Source of the DNA: Choricystis sp. odSpoLacu1
Lineage: Eukaryota; Chlorophyta; Trebouxiophyceae
DNA: 64,000 nt
NCBI GenBank assembly: GCA_958009055.1
Contig: OY253655.1
Span: 186,001 to 250,000, forward strand
Direction: 5' to 3'
Shown here: positions 47,801-60,755 of the stretch, piece by piece
Layout of the letters: every line of letters starts with the position of its first letter
How positions within the stretch are numbered: the stretch's first letter is position 1
Program-made: the position numbers and the translations under genes
The notes under the pieces: model-generated
Told to the model about the DNA's origin: nothing
The model's database searches: none
The model's input: only the letters and a program-made list of their open reading frames with translations

Positions 47801-49046
47801 CCCCCCCTCCCCCCCGCCCAGCTGAGGGTGGTGCCGTTGTTTGAGACGCTGGCGGATTTGGATGCGGCTGGTGGTGCCTTGCGCTCGCTGTTGAGTGTGC
47901 CCTGGTACGCGCGCCACGTCGCCACGGTGCACGCAAACCACCAGGAAGTCATGCTGGGTTACTCCGACTCGGGCAAAGACGCCGGCCGCCTGGCCGCCGC
48001 GTGGGCGCTGTACCGGTCCCAGGAAGCGCTCGTCGCCGCCTGTGCGGATGCGCGGGTGGCGTTGACCCTGTTCCACGGGCGGGGTGGGACCGTCGGGCGG
48101 GGGGGAGGGCCGATGTACCTGGCCATCCAGTCCCAACCCCCCGGCTCCGTGCAAGGCTCCTTCCGCATCACGGAGCAGGGGGAGATGGTGCAGGCCAAGT
48201 TTGGCATCCCCGCGGTTGCCAGCAGGCAGTTGGATGTGTACACGACGGCGACTCTCTCCGCCACGCTCGCGCCGCCGTCGCCGCCGCGCGACCCGCGCTG
48301 GATTCAACTGATGGACCGCCTCGCCGCCGACTCGTGCGCCGCCTACCGGGCGGTGGTGTATGGCGACGACCGGTTCGCCGCCTACTTTGCGGCGGCCACG
48401 CCTCAATCCGAGCTGGCGTCGCTCAACATCGGCAGCCGCCCCGCGCGGCGGCCCCCGGTCGTTGTCGCCAGCGCGGTTGGCGCGGACGGCGCGCCCCCCC
48501 CCCCCCTCCACCGCCCCCCCCCCCGCCCCCGTCACCTCGCTGCGCGCCATTCCCTGGATCTTCGCCTGGACCCAGACCCGGCTCGTGCTGCCCGCGTGGC
48601 TGGGGGTGGGGGCCGCCATCGCGGCCGCGACGCGCGACGGGCACGCCGAGACGCTGCGCGAGATGTACCGGTCCTGGCCCTTTTTCGCGTCCACCGTCGA
48701 CCTGATCGAGATGCTGCTCACCAAGGGCGACGTCCGCATCGCCGCCCTGTATGACGACGTGCTGGTGGCGGACGCGAGCCAGAGAGCGCTGGGCGCCGAT
48801 TTGCGCGCCATGTTTTTCGAGACCGCGCGCGCCATCCTGGACGTCACAGGCCACGCCCGCCTGTGCGCCAACAACCCCACGCTGCGCCGACTCATCGAGA
48901 TGCGCAACCCCTACATCGACCCGTGCAACATTGTGCAGGTGGAGCTGTTGCGGCGGTTGAGGGCGGACCCGACGTCGTCCGCGCTGGCGGACGCGGTGCG
49001 GCTGTCGATCATCTCCATCAGTTCGGGCATGCGGAACACGGGGTGA
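44841..49046 (+). CDS. Bacterial-type phosphoenolpyruvate carboxylase
   Basis: Carboxylates PEP to oxaloacetate in the cytosol. Six exons: 44841-44882, 45037-45072, 45249-45311, 45494-45642, 45776-47396 and 47483-49046. All junctions are in phase, and the product is about 1,157 residues. Motifs: VLTAHPTQVNRRTLQ (catalytic His ~158), GSWMGGDRDGNPNVTAS, GYSDSGKDAGR (~796), FHGRGGTVGRGGGP and LRAIPWIFAWTQTR. Three features mark the bacterial-type subgroup of green algae and plants: HPTQ in place of HPTE, no N-terminal phospho-Ser motif, and the C-terminal tetrapeptide RNTG (plant-type ends QNTG). A ~200-residue Ala/Pro/Ser-rich insertion (46480-47080) is the disordered loop typical of the subgroup. 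The frame changes once between two long C runs (48494-48524), just before TSLRAIPWIF, probably an indel error. Confidence 0.9.
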
Positions 49047-49262
49047 ATGGGGGGAGTGTGTGTGTGTGGGGTGGGGGGGGGGGGGGGGGGCTGGGCATGG
49101 GTGGGAGAGAGAAGGGAGGGAGGACGTGTGTGACGAGGAGGCAGCGCCCCCCCCCCCCTCACTGAACACACAAGCCAGCGGCTCGACGAGTCGTCACATT
49201 GGTTTCTGGGGCTCCTCTCTCCGCCCCTCTCCTCCCCTCCTCCACCCCTCCCCATCCACACA

Positions 49263-52200
49263 ATGTCGGGGCGTGCAGCAGCCGCTGTCAAGAAGAAGCG
49301 GTCCCGCGCCGCCGACGAGCGCGCGGCCAACACGACCGACGCGCCGGCCACGCCAACTCCCCCGGCCGCCGCGCCCACCGTCGACGAGGACGTCGCCTTT
49401 CCACGTGGCGGCGCCCCCCTGCGCGCTCTGGGGCGGGCCCCTAAGCGCGTCAAATCGGGCGCGGGGGCGGGAGACGACGATGAACCGCTCGCATTTGGGC
49501 GGCCGCCGGCCAAAAACGCTGCTGCAGACTTTGTGCCCGCTCTGCGCGCGGGCGACCTGACGCCCGGCGTCAAGCTGCTGGGCATGGTGACGGCCGTCAC
49601 TCCGCGCCGCGTCGACGTCGCGCTGCCCACGGGGCTGCGCGCCGCCGCGACGGGCGGCGGCGCGGCCGCGCTGCCGCCGCCGCGTGGGGGGGTGGCGCCG
49701 CCTCTGACCGCGGTGTACCGGGTGGGCGACTATGTGAGGTGTGCTGTGCTGGAGGCGGATGCTGCCACTACGTCCAACCGCAAGAAGAAGAGCGTCGCCG
49801 TGACGATGGCCCCTGCTGCCGCCGCCGCTGGCACGCCGCGCTCCGGCCTCGTCGCCGGCGCCCCCGTGCTCGCGTGGTGCGTGTCGGAGGAAGACCACGG
49901 CTACGTCATGGACGTGGGCGTAGGCGGCGTGACTGGGTTTTTGCCACGCGCCGACGCGCCGGCGGGGCGGGCGTTGGTGCGGGGCGCCCAGGTCGACTGC
50001 ATCGCGGTCGCCCCACCCTCCGCCGCAGGGGCGCTGCCTTTGAAAGCGGCGGCAAGCACTGGGCCGGGTGCTCCTGCTCCCGAGCCGGCGGGTGGGTCTC
50101 TGGCGGGGATCACGCCAGGGACACTGGTCAACGCACACATCGCCTCCACCACGCGCGACGGGCTGCGCCTCACCTTCTGGACCTACTACACCGCCCTGGT
50201 GGACGCGTTTGGGCTGCCCCCGCCCGCCGCGGACGCGACTGCCGAACACGCAGTCGGCGCCAAAGTGCGCGCGCGCATCGTGTGTGTCGATGCCGCCACC
50301 AAAACTGTGCGTGCGACCCTGGTCCGCCACGTCGTGCGGCGGGAGGCGCCGCCGATTCTCCCTGCTCGGGGCTCCCTGATCGAGGCCGCCACCGTGGTGC
50401 GGGTGGATGAAGGGCTGGGCGTGCTGCTGGAGCTGGGGGTGGGTGCACAAAACGGTGGGGAAAACGGCGACGCCTCCACCCCCACCCCCACCCCTCGCCC
50501 CACCTACGGCTACGCCCACGTCTCCAACGTCACCGACGGCCGTGTCGCCAAGCTGGCCAAGCGGTTTGCACCGGGGGCCGCCGTCCCCGCCCGCATCGTG
50601 GGCGGGCGCCAGGTCGACGGCGTCGCGTCGCTGTCGCTGCGCCCCGCCGACGTCGGCCGCGCGCTCGCGTCGGCCGCCGACCTTGTCCCCGGCGCCACCG
50701 TCATCGGCGTCGTGGATGCAGCGGATGAACAGGCCGGCCTGCTGGTGGCGGTCGCCCCCCGGGTGCGGGTGCGGGTGCCGATCGAACACTTGACGTCCGG
50801 CAGCGGCGCCGCCGCTGTGCGCCGCCGCCCGCCCGGCACCCGCGTCTCCTGCCTCGTGTGGTCCGTCGACACCACCACCGGCCGTGCCGTCGCCACCCTG
50901 CGCAAACCGCTGGCCACGCCCAAGCTGGCGCCGTTGGTGGGGGGGGGGGGCGGTGGTGCCGGGCGCTCGCACGCACGGCGTCGTCACCGGGGCCGCGCGC
51001 GGGGGCGGCGTCTTTGTCTCGCTGTTTGGTGGCGCCACGGGGGTCGCGCCCGCGGGCGCCACGGGGCTGCCCCCCGGCGCCGATGTCGCCACCGAGCTGC
51101 CGCGCGGCACGCTGGTCAAGCCGCGGGTGGTGGCGGTCGGCGATGGTGGGCGCGTGACGCTCGCGCTGACCCGTGCTGGTGGCGACGACGATGCCGCCGA
51201 CGGCGGTCGTCCCACCGCATCGGTGCAGCAGGGCACCGTGTACGCGACCGCTGTCGTGACGTCGGTCGACGTGGACGCAGACGGCGAGGTGACGGGCGTG
51301 GGTGTGGCCGCGAGCGGTGGTGGCGACGCTGCCACCCCTGTTTCTGCTCACATCACCCGCTCCCACCTCGCTGACACCGCCCCCACCGCCGACGCCATCG
51401 TGGACGCGATCGCTGTCGGCTCCTCCATCGGCCCCATCGTCATCCTGGAGGGCGGGCGGCGGGGTGGCCCCCCGTCGGCTTCGCGCAAGCGCGCGCTTGT
51501 GCGTGCAGCCGTCGCCCTGCCTCGTGACGCCGCCCCAGCCCCCACCCTTGGCGCCGTGCTGCCCGGCTACGTCGCCTCCGTCACCCAGGGTGCCGTGTTT
51601 GTGAGATGGCTGGGGCGGGCGACGGGGCGCGTGCCTGCGCCGCGCGCGGGCGTGCCGCCCCCGACCGACGCGCGCGACGCGGCCAAGGTCGGAGACACCG
51701 TTGCCGCCACCGTCACCGCCGTCGACGCCGCCACCGGGCGGGCGTCGCTGTCCATGCTTCCCGCTGATGTGGGTGCGTCTGCTGCGGCCGCGGCTTTGGC
51801 GGATGGATTCGCAGACGCGGCTCTCGCCGACGCGCTGCGCCGCGCGGCCGACGAGGACGCCGCGCCGGCGGGCGCGCCTGCCGCGCCGGCGTGGCCCGCC
51901 CCCGGCGACACCCTGCGCGCCGTGCCCTCCGAAGTCAAAGACTATGGCCTGCTGATGGACGTGCCGTCCCACCCGGACGCGGTGGCGCTGGCCCCGGCGC
52001 CGCGGCACGCGGGCAACGACGCGGTTGGTGCGGCCGCGGCCGCCCGTCCTGTCTTCGTCCGTGTCCTGGACGTCTCCCCGTCCGACGGCGTCCTCGACGT
52101 CTCCCTGCGCCCCGACCTGGCGGGGCGGGGGCCGCGGCCTGACGGCCCCTCCGCCTGGAGCGTGGGCGATGTGGCGGCGGCGACGGTCGAGTTGGTGCGC

Positions 52201-55200
52201 CCGACGCACGCCATCGTCTCCCTGCCGCCGCGCGGCCCGCGCGGTGGGCGCGCGCTCGCCTTTGCCCCGCCCCCACCCCCCGCCGCCCTGGCTCTGGGGG
52301 ATGAAGTCGAGGTCACGGTGGCCGCCCGCCCGTCCGACGACACTGGGGACCGCCTGATCGTGACGCTGCCGCCCGCGTTGTCTGGCGGCGGCTCGCGCGG
52401 CCGCGACGACGGCGCGCGCGCAGCCGCCGCGCGCGCCGCCCGCGCCGCCGCCCGCCCGCCCGTCGGCGCGGTGGTAGACGCCACCGTCACCGCTGTGCAC
52501 GCGCTGACCGCCGACATTGCCCTGCCTGTCGGTGGCCGGGGCGCGCTGCACGCGACCGAGTGTGGTGATTCGCTGGCGGCCGCGCACGCGGGCGCGCCGC
52601 CCCTCGCCGCCCTCGTCCCCGGCGCCTCCATCTGGTGCGTCGTGCTGGGTCATGGCGCCGCCCGCGGCGCCCGCGCCCACGGCGTGCTGGACGTGACGTG
52701 CCGCGCGGACGCGGTGGCTGCGGCTGATGCAGCGGGCGGCGTGGCCCCAGCGCACGCGCTCGCGCGACCGACCGCCGCCTCCCTGCGCCCCGGCGACGCG
52801 CTGCGCGGCGTGGTGGCCGAGCCCATGGGCGATGGCAACGGTGCCCTGTGGATCGCGCTATCGAGGACGGTGCGTGGGCGGCTGGCGCCGCTGGACGCGG
52901 TGGCGTGTGGCGATGACAACGACGATTTGACGCCACTGTCCACCCGCTTCCTTCCCGGCGCTGCACTTGATGTCGTCGTCGACCGTGTCGAACCCGGGGG
53001 CCGCACCGTCGACCTGCGGCTGGCGAGCGTGCCGCCCCGCCCCGTGGGGGCGCCAGGCGTGGGGGAGATCGTGACGGGTGTTGTGCGTGCAGTCGGCGGC
53101 GCGGGCGTGCGCGTCGCGCTCCGCGCGGCAGCCCCCGCCGCGCCCGACGCGGCCGCCGACGCCCGCCCCTCCTCCATCCTCGCCCGCGTCGCCCTCACCG
53201 ATGTCGACGACACGCCCCGCACCAACGTGCTGGCCGGCATCGTGCCGGGCGGCATCGTGCGCGGCAGGGTCGTGGCCGCTGCCAAGGGCGGCCGCGACGT
53301 CGGCCTGTCGCTGCGCGCGGCTGATGGAGGTGCGCTCGGCTCGGTGGCCGCCTCCTCCCGCGCCCCCCCCGCCCTGGACGCCCCCTTCCTCCCGCCCACC
53401 GCCACCCCCACCATCGGCGCCACCGTGGCCGGCTACATCGCGTCCGTGGGGCGGGTGGGCGCGTTTGTGACTCTTGCGCGCGGCGCCGACGCGCGCGTGC
53501 GCCTGTCTGATCTGGCCGACGGCTTTGTCTCCGACCCGGCGGCCGCCTTCCCGGCCGGCACCCTGGTCACGGGGCGCGTGCTGAGCGTGGACGCGACGGG
53601 GAAGGTGGGCCTGTCGCTGCGCGCGGCGGGCAGCGGTGCGACTGCAGCCGCCGCGCTGGCCCCGGGCGCCGTCGTTTCCGGCCGCGTGCGCCGCATCGAG
53701 CCGTTTGGCGTCTTCGTCGACATCGATGGCGGCGGCGGCGGCCGGGCGGGCCTGGCCCACGTGTCCGAGCTGGCGGACGAGTTTGTGGCGGATCCCGCGG
53801 CCCGGTTTGCAGTGGGCGCGCCCGTGCGCGCGCGCGTGCTGCGCGTCGACACAACCTCCGGCCGCGTGTCGCTCTCGCTGCGCGCGTCGGCGCTGGCGGG
53901 CGCCCCCCGCCCGGGCAAGGGAGGGGGCAGCGCTGAGGCTGACGCAGCTGACGTGGATGACGACATCGACGACGCGGCAGAGGAGGAAGCGGGCAGCGAC
54001 GACGACGACGGCGCCGCGCCGGCCGGCTGGGGCGCGGGCGACGACGGGTGGCCGGCCTCCGACTCGCACGCCGGGTCGAGCGGCGACGACGACAGCGCGT
54101 CCGACGTGTCTGACGATGATGGCGACGCCTCCGATGACGAGTCTGCCAGCATGGACGTGGACGGCGGCGGCAGCGAGGGCGACGAGAGCGAGAGTGAACT
54201 GTCCGACGTCGACGACGCGGTCGCCGCGCGCCCGCGCGCTGCTGCCGCCGCCACCCTGCTGCGCCGCTCCCGGTCCGACCTGGATGACGCGCCTCCCTCG
54301 CCCCGGGCGGCGCGGTCGCCCGCGCCCGCTGCGGTGGGGCTGGGCGGGCTGGACGCGGGGCTGGCGGTGGGGTGGGGCGATGACGAAGACGATGGCGACG
54401 ACGCCACCACGGCGGCCGCGCCACCCCCCACCTCCGCGCCCTCCACCCCGGCCCAGCCCACCTCCCGCGCCGCCGCTCGCCGGGCCGCCCGCGCCGCCGC
54501 CGCGGCCGCCGCCGCCGCCACGGACGCGGCGGAGGCAGCCCTCGCGGCGCGCGGCGCCCCGACCGACGTGCCGTCATTCGAACGCGCCCTGGCCGCCGAC
54601 CCGGCCTCCTCCCTGCTGTGGATTCGGTACGTCGCCCACCTGCTCTCCCTGGGCGAGCCCGCCCGCGCCCGGGCAGCGGCGGAGCGTGCGTTGGACGCGA
54701 TCCCACTCGACGCGGACGCCGACCGCTTCAACATCTGGGTCGCGCGCCTCAACCTGGAGGCCCTGCACGGCGCCCCCGACCCGGTGGCCGCCACGCTGAC
54801 CCTTTTCAAGGAGGCGGTGCGGTCGACGGACGCCAAGAAGGCGCACCTGGCGTTGGTGAGTGTGCTGGACGCGGCTGAGCACGCGACTGCAGCACGTGAA
54901 GCAGCCGCCGCGCTGACCCGCAAATTCTCGGCCTCCTGCAAAGCCTGGCTGGCGCGCCACACCCTGCTGCTGCGCCAGGGGGATGCTGATGGTGCGGCCG
55001 CGTGCCTGCGTGCTGCTGCGACGGCTGCACCCGCCCGCAAGCACGTCAAGCTGCTGTCTCGCGCGGCGGTCGCGGAGTTCAGGGCTGGCTCCCCCGACGC
55101 CGGCCGCGCCCTGTTTGAGCGCCTGCTGGCCGCCGCCCCGCGCCGCCTGGACGTGTGGTCGGTGTACATTGATCAAGAGGTGAAGAGTGGGGATGCGGCC

Positions 55201-55425
55201 CGCGTGCGCGCACTGCTGGCTCGCGGCACGTCGCTCGACCTGCCCCCCAAGAAAGCGCGGTTCCTGTTCCGGCGGGCGCTGGAGTTTGAGAAGGCAATGG
55301 GGGATGACAAGCGGGCGGATGCGGTGCGGGCTGCGGCGCGCGCGTTTGTGGAGAAGGTGGGTGGGTGGAGAGAGAAGGGAAGGAGGGGATGTTTTTTTCC
55401 GAGGGTATTTTCTTTCCGCGCCTGA
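49263..55425 (+). CDS. RRP5/PDCD11 ribosome biogenesis factor (S1 + HAT repeats)
   Basis: A nucleolar scaffold for pre-rRNA cleavage, needed for both 18S and 5.8S/25S maturation. About 2,050 residues without clear introns. After a basic N-terminus (KKKRSR) come many S1 RNA-binding repeats, e.g. DHGYVMDVGVGGVTGFLP, YGYAHVSNVTDGRVAKL, AGYIASVGRVGAFVTL and IEPFGVFVDIDGGGGGRA with GLAHVSELADEFV. An acidic stretch follows (~53940-54240, rich in DDD/SDDD). C-terminal HAT repeats follow: FERALAADPASSLLWIRYVA, VWSVYIDQEVKSGD, ARFLFRRALEFEKAMGD. The frame changes at a 12-G run (50939-50950), where losing one G gives a single frame. The true 3' end may lie at a splice site after AFVEK (GTGGGTGG), as the last residues look unrelated. 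Confidence 0.85.
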
Positions 55426-55525
55426 TTTTTTGATTTGTTTTTTTGTTGTTGCGTGTGATTTCTTGTTTTGCTTTCCATGTTTTTAATTTTATTCGCCGGC
55501 TACTGGTTTCTACAAAAAACATCAG

Positions 55526-58500
55526 TCAACACTCTGCCTTGGCCACCACCGCCACCGCAGCCGCCCACCCCTCACTCCCGCCCTCATGCCTCAACGCCAG
55601 CGCTGTTGCATCCGCCACGTGGGCCAAGCCGCACGCCGGCTGCTCCTTGACAGCCGCCAGCAGTCGCCCCCGCACCGCGGCGACGGTGGGGCCCCACGTG
55701 CCGCCAGACCCCCGCAGTGCCAGCGACGCCAGTGTGGCCGGCAGCACAGCCACCGCGGCGGCTTTCCCACCATCCAACAACAACGCTGCATCCGCCACAT
55801 CGTCAGCCCGCCCGCCCGAGGCGGCCAGCGCGGCCGCCAGCGGGGCGGCCACCGCGCCGACGCCGGCGCGGCCGCCTCCGTCGGCCAGCCCAGCCGCCAC
55901 CGCGCCCACCAGCTCCTGGGCCGCCCGGGCGGCGGGCAGGCGGGCGACCGCCAGGGCGGCAGCCGCCGCGGGGACGGGGTCGCGGGAGGAGGCGGCGTGC
56001 GCCAGCGCGTGTGAGAGGGCGGGCGCGTCACCAGGCAGCGCGCGGCGCGCCGCCAGCACGGCGGCCGCCCAGGCGGATGTGGGGGGCGGGGCAGCAGTCA
56101 AAATTGCTTCCAGCACGTCGGGCGGGGCGGCCGCCAGAGCGTCCAACGCGGCGTGCAGAGTCGCGGCGGCGGGTGACGGCACACCCGCCGCGCCGCCCTC
56201 CGTCGTCCACTCATCCCCCGCCGCCGTCACCGGCAGCGGCGACGGCGCCGCCTGCAGCATTCCAATGGCAGCATCTTGGGCGGCAGCACCTAGGACGCCC
56301 CCGGTGTCTAGGCAGCCACCGATGCAGCGCCAGGCGGCCGCGGCGTTGTCCGCGAGTGGCAACCCCCGCAGCAGCGCGGCCGCTCGCCCTGGTTCCAGGG
56401 CGCGGGAAGCAGCTGGCAAGGCAGTCAACAGAGCAGCCCCCGCTGCAGGTGTGGGGGACGATGCAGCCCACTCTTTAATCAAATCGACAGCGCCGGGCGC
56501 CCCCCCAGCCGCCGCGGCCGCCGCGCACGCCGCCACCGCGGCCGCCACGCCGGCCGTGTCGCCGTGGGTAGCGGCCGCCCGCTGCAAGGCCGGCGCCAGA
56601 GGCGGGCCGGGCGGCAGGCGGGGAGCGGCCGCGAGGGCCGTCGCCGCGGCCGCGACCGCGCCTGCGCGCGCGGGGGGGTGCGCGTGCAGCGCAGCCACCA
56701 GCGTCAGCGCGGGTCCGTCGGTGGCGAATCCAGCAGCAGCGGCAGCAGCGGCACCATCATCAACCCCCCCGCCCCGCGCGTCGCGGGCGGCGGCGCAGGC
56801 GGCGGCGACCGCGCCCGCCGCCGCGCGGCGCGCACGGCGGTCGGCGTCGGCGAGGGCCACCCGGGCGGCAGCCTCCAGTGCGCCCCGCTCGCCGCCGTTT
56901 AGGGGAGGGGGGGACGTCGAAGCAGGCAAACCGGGCGCCATCGCGGGCGCGCCCAGCAGGGCGGCCAGGCCGGCCGCTGCGCCAGCACGCAGGGCGGCGG
57001 GGGGTGGCGGGTGCGCGCCCTTGCTCAGCACCGCTGTCAGAGCGTCCGCCGCGGCGCGGGGGGCGGTGGGGGCACCCAGGCCGGCACCGTCTGCGGCGGC
57101 TGCCAGCGCGCCCCAGCTGGCTGCGGAGACGCCGTCGGGCGAGGCGGGCGCCGCGGCCGAGAGCGAGGCGGCGGCACACGCGACGGCGGCGGCGTCACGC
57201 GACGTCACCGCCAGCGCCGGCAGCGCGGCGGCGGCTCCGTCGCCAACCGCGGCCAGGGCGGCGGGCAGCACAGCTGTGGCAAAGGCGGGGCCGGCGGTGG
57301 AGGCCAGGTGGGCGACGCCCGCCCACGCGCCGTCGGCGAGCGCGGCTGCGCCGTCGGAGGGGGGCGGGGAGAAGGGTGCAGCGCCAGCCTCCCCCACTCC
57401 AGCCCTCCACTCAGCCGGCGCAGCGGCAGCCACAACAGCCGCTGCTTTCGGCGCACACGCGGCCAGCGCTCCCAACACAGCGCCCGCCAAACGGGCGGCG
57501 GACGCCGCGTCGCCCGCGCGCACGCCCGCGGCGGCCGCGCCGGCCGCTTCGGCCGCCGCGCCGCGCACCGACCCTTCGCCCGACGCCGCCGCGGCGCAGA
57601 GCGCGTCCACGGCGATGGCGCGCGCCTGCACTGCCGCGGTCGGCAGCGCCGGCAGCAGGGCAGCCAGCCCTGCCGCCGCGCCGCGCGCGGCGGGGGGCGG
57701 CGCGTTGGGACGTGTGAGTGTAGCGGACAGCCGCACGGCAGCGGCTTCCGCGTCTGTGCCAGCCCCCGCGCCCCGGCTGACGGCTGCTACAGCAGCATAG
57801 CCAATGGGTGGGCCCTCGTCCCCGGGGGCGGCGTCCAGCAGGGCAGCGGCCGCGTCAACAGGCCGAGCGGGCGCCGCGCCCGCGCCGCGCTCGGCGACGG
57901 CGGCAGCGTGGGCGTCGTGCCAGGCCGCCGCGAAGCGACCCCACGCGGCACGCAAAGCTGGAGCGCGGGATGGCAGGGGCCAGGGGGCAGCAGTGGCTGC
58001 GGCGGCCGCGGTTGCCGCGGCGGCGCGTGCGGCAGCCTTGGCCGCCGCGCCTCCCGCCGCAGTTGGCGGCGACCACAGCTCCAGCGCGGCGACAGGGGAC
58101 GCCCTGTCGCCATCAGCCAGCAGCTGTTTGGGCAGAACGGTGACGGTGCGGTGTGTGAGCAGGGCTGCAGAGGAAGGGGCGGCGGTCGGCGCCGACGCGG
58201 GCGCGGACGCTGCCGTGCGTCGTCGCGTCGCGTACTCGTGGGTTAGCGCTGTCGCCGTCAACTCGGCCGCTGCAGCGGCTGCGTCCGCGTCCTCTTCCAG
58301 CAACAAAGCCCTGGCTGCGTCGCCGCCGGGGGGCACGATGCCCAGCGCATCGAGCGAGGCAGGCGCAAAGCGCGCGAGCGCGCGACGTGCCGACGCGCGC
58401 GCAGACGCGTCGCCGCTCTCAGCCAGCGTGCGCAGCCCTTCGACCGCGGCCGCAATGGCGGTGGCGGTGGCATCGTCAGTTTGTGCGGGTGGGGCGTCCG

Positions 58501-60635
58501 TTGCTGCGGCCGCAGCGTCGGCAGCGTCGTCCGCGGCCGCCGCGCCCGCTCCCAGCAGTCGTGCCCACGCTGCCGCCAGCCGCCCCGACGCTGTGCCAGC
58601 GCTGCTTGCCCCCAGCCGGTCGCGCACCACGGCCACCGCGGGCGCCCAGTCGAGGAGTTCGGCGTCGATCAGGGCGGTGATGGCGTCGAGGGCAAGAGAG
58701 ACGACGCCTGCGTGCGCGTCCCGCAAAAACGCGTCGATGCCAGCCGCCAGCTCCAGGCCGCGGTCTGCGTCTGCGCTACACACAGCGAGTGTAGCAGCTG
58801 CTGCCGCCGCCAACACCAGCGGTGGTGGCTGTGGCGCCGCCGCCGCAGTCGCCAGGATGAGCGTCTTCACCCGCGCCCACGCGGCGCGGCAGCCGCAGCC
58901 GCGCGCCGCGCGCCACGCGCGCACAGCCAGCGCCAGCCCCGCTGCCGCGGCGCGGGGCGGGGCAGTGGGTTCGGTAAGAGGTGTAAGCGCGCGAGCCGCC
59001 AGCCCTGCGGCGGAAGGGTGGGCCGACGCGGCCACGACGCCGCGCAGAGCGGACAGCGCGGCGCGCGCGCTCGCAGGGCGCGGCGGTCTTGTACGGCGCG
59101 ACGCGGCCGCCGCGGCCGCGACCAACGGCGGCAGCACGTCCAGCGAGGCCGGCCTGTCCGCTGCAGGCGCGGCGGCCAGGGCGGCCGCGGCAGCCGCGCG
59201 CACAGCTGGCGCGGGGTGGCGCGTCAACGCGGCCAGCAGAGCCAGCGCGGCACGCGGGGGGCGGGCCGCCGCCGCGGCCGCCGCGTCCCGCGGCAGCGGC
59301 GTGGTCAGAGCAGTTGAGTGCGGGGTGGCAGCTGCGGTGTCGGCGGCGGCCATCAGCAGCAGCGCACGCGCGCGGCGAGCAAAGGCAACGGCACCGCCGC
59401 GCGCCGCGCCACGCGGCCACCACCGCGCGGCGGACGCGGCCGCCACGGTGGCGACGCACTGAGTGGCGGTTGGCGGCACAGTGATTGCACCGTTGTCGTC
59501 CACCGGTGCCGCCTGCAGCGCCGCCAGCAGCGCGGCCGCCGCGGCGCGCAGGGAGGTGCCGCCAGGCTCCAGCGCGAGTGCCGTGACCGCGGGTTGGGCT
59601 GCCAACGCAACGATCGCAGGATCCAACGCCACGCCGCCCCCCGCCAATGCTCCAGCCGCCACCCGCATCAACGCGGCCGCGTCGTCGGCGGGGCAGACGG
59701 CCGCTAGCGAGGTCAGCGGCGCCAGCGCGGCCGCAACGGCCGCCCGCGGCGACGTGGCCACCAGGGCCTGGGCGGCGGGCGCAAGCGGAGCGATGGGGGC
59801 GCGTCTTGTGCGCAGGTCGGCTGCAATGGTGAGGTATGAGGTGAGGCAGGTGGCAGCGGCGGCGGGGGTGTGTGCAGCCGCGTCGACTGTGGCAAGAGCG
59901 GCTGACCAAACGGCCGCGCGCGCGGCGCGCGTGGCCAGCGGAGACGCGGCCAACGCGGTCGCCAGCACCGCAGACTCGTGTGCATCAGCCTGCCCACGCC
60001 CTGCCGCGTCGCGGGCGGCGGCCGCCAGCGGCAGCCCGGCGTCGCCGTCGACGCCGGGAGAGAGGAGCAGGGTTGCGAGTGTTGTCGCCGCTCCTCGCTT
60101 GCCTTCTTGAACTGGAGGCGGGGCCTCCAGTTCACGCGCCAGCGCGCCAAGCAAAGCATTGTGCGCCCTCACCCCGCCCGACGCCAGCACGCGGGCGAGT
60201 GGGGCGTCTGTCCAGGCGGTGAGTGTGCAGCGGCGCGGCACGCGCGCGGCTGCCACCACCGCCGCCTCCGCCAGCGACGACGCCGCCGAGTCGCTGGTGG
60301 CGCACGGCAGGGCAGCCAGCAGTGTGTCTAACAAGGTGGCTGGATCGGTGGAGGGGTCGGCCAGCAGGGCGGCGACTGTGGCTGAGACAACATCCTGTTT
60401 TGGAAAGGAGGGGGGGCATTGGGTCGGCAAAAAACAAAGCGGTTTGGACGCCCACGCGCACACAAAACAACACACAACACACACTCACCTCGCTGACGTG
60501 GGTCAAGCACCCATCCACGCCGCGCCCATTGGGCCCCGCCGCGTCCAGCACCGCGCCGACCGCGGCGCGGCGTAGCGACGCGTGGTCTGCATCGAGGCGG
60601 GCGAGGGCGGCGGCCAGAGTTGGGGGCCGGGACAT
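55526..60635 (-). CDS. Large alanine-rich HEAT-repeat protein, possibly RST1/focadhesin-like
   Basis: Two exons, 60635-60489 and 60394-55526, joined in phase give 1,671 residues. Almost the whole protein is helical and Ala-rich (over a third Ala by eye), with repeated paired helices of HEAT/ARM character, e.g. ALLAALTRHPAPAVRAAAAA. The start (SLRRAAVGAVLDA ... VDGCLTHVSE|DVVSATVAALLAD) and overall size recall RST1/focadhesin, which in plants bridges the Ski complex and cytoplasmic exosome. That assignment rests on general pattern only. Other HEAT scaffolds (importin or condensin relatives) are not excluded. It is convergent with RRP5, with 100 bp between stops. Confidence 0.6.
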
Positions 60636-60755
60636 GGTGCCTGGCGTCCGTGCTGTCGTCCCCGTTGAGCTGAGCACGAGAGACGGGGGGAGAGGGGATC
60701 GTTTTTCAGGCCATTGCTCTTTTGTTGTGCAAAAACGGGGTCGGCCCAGTCGCTT

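Noticed and set aside
55443..57800. 785-codon Ala/Ser/Pro-rich plus-strand frame
   Set aside because: Antisense of the Ala-rich HEAT gene; GCN codons read backwards give long open frames.
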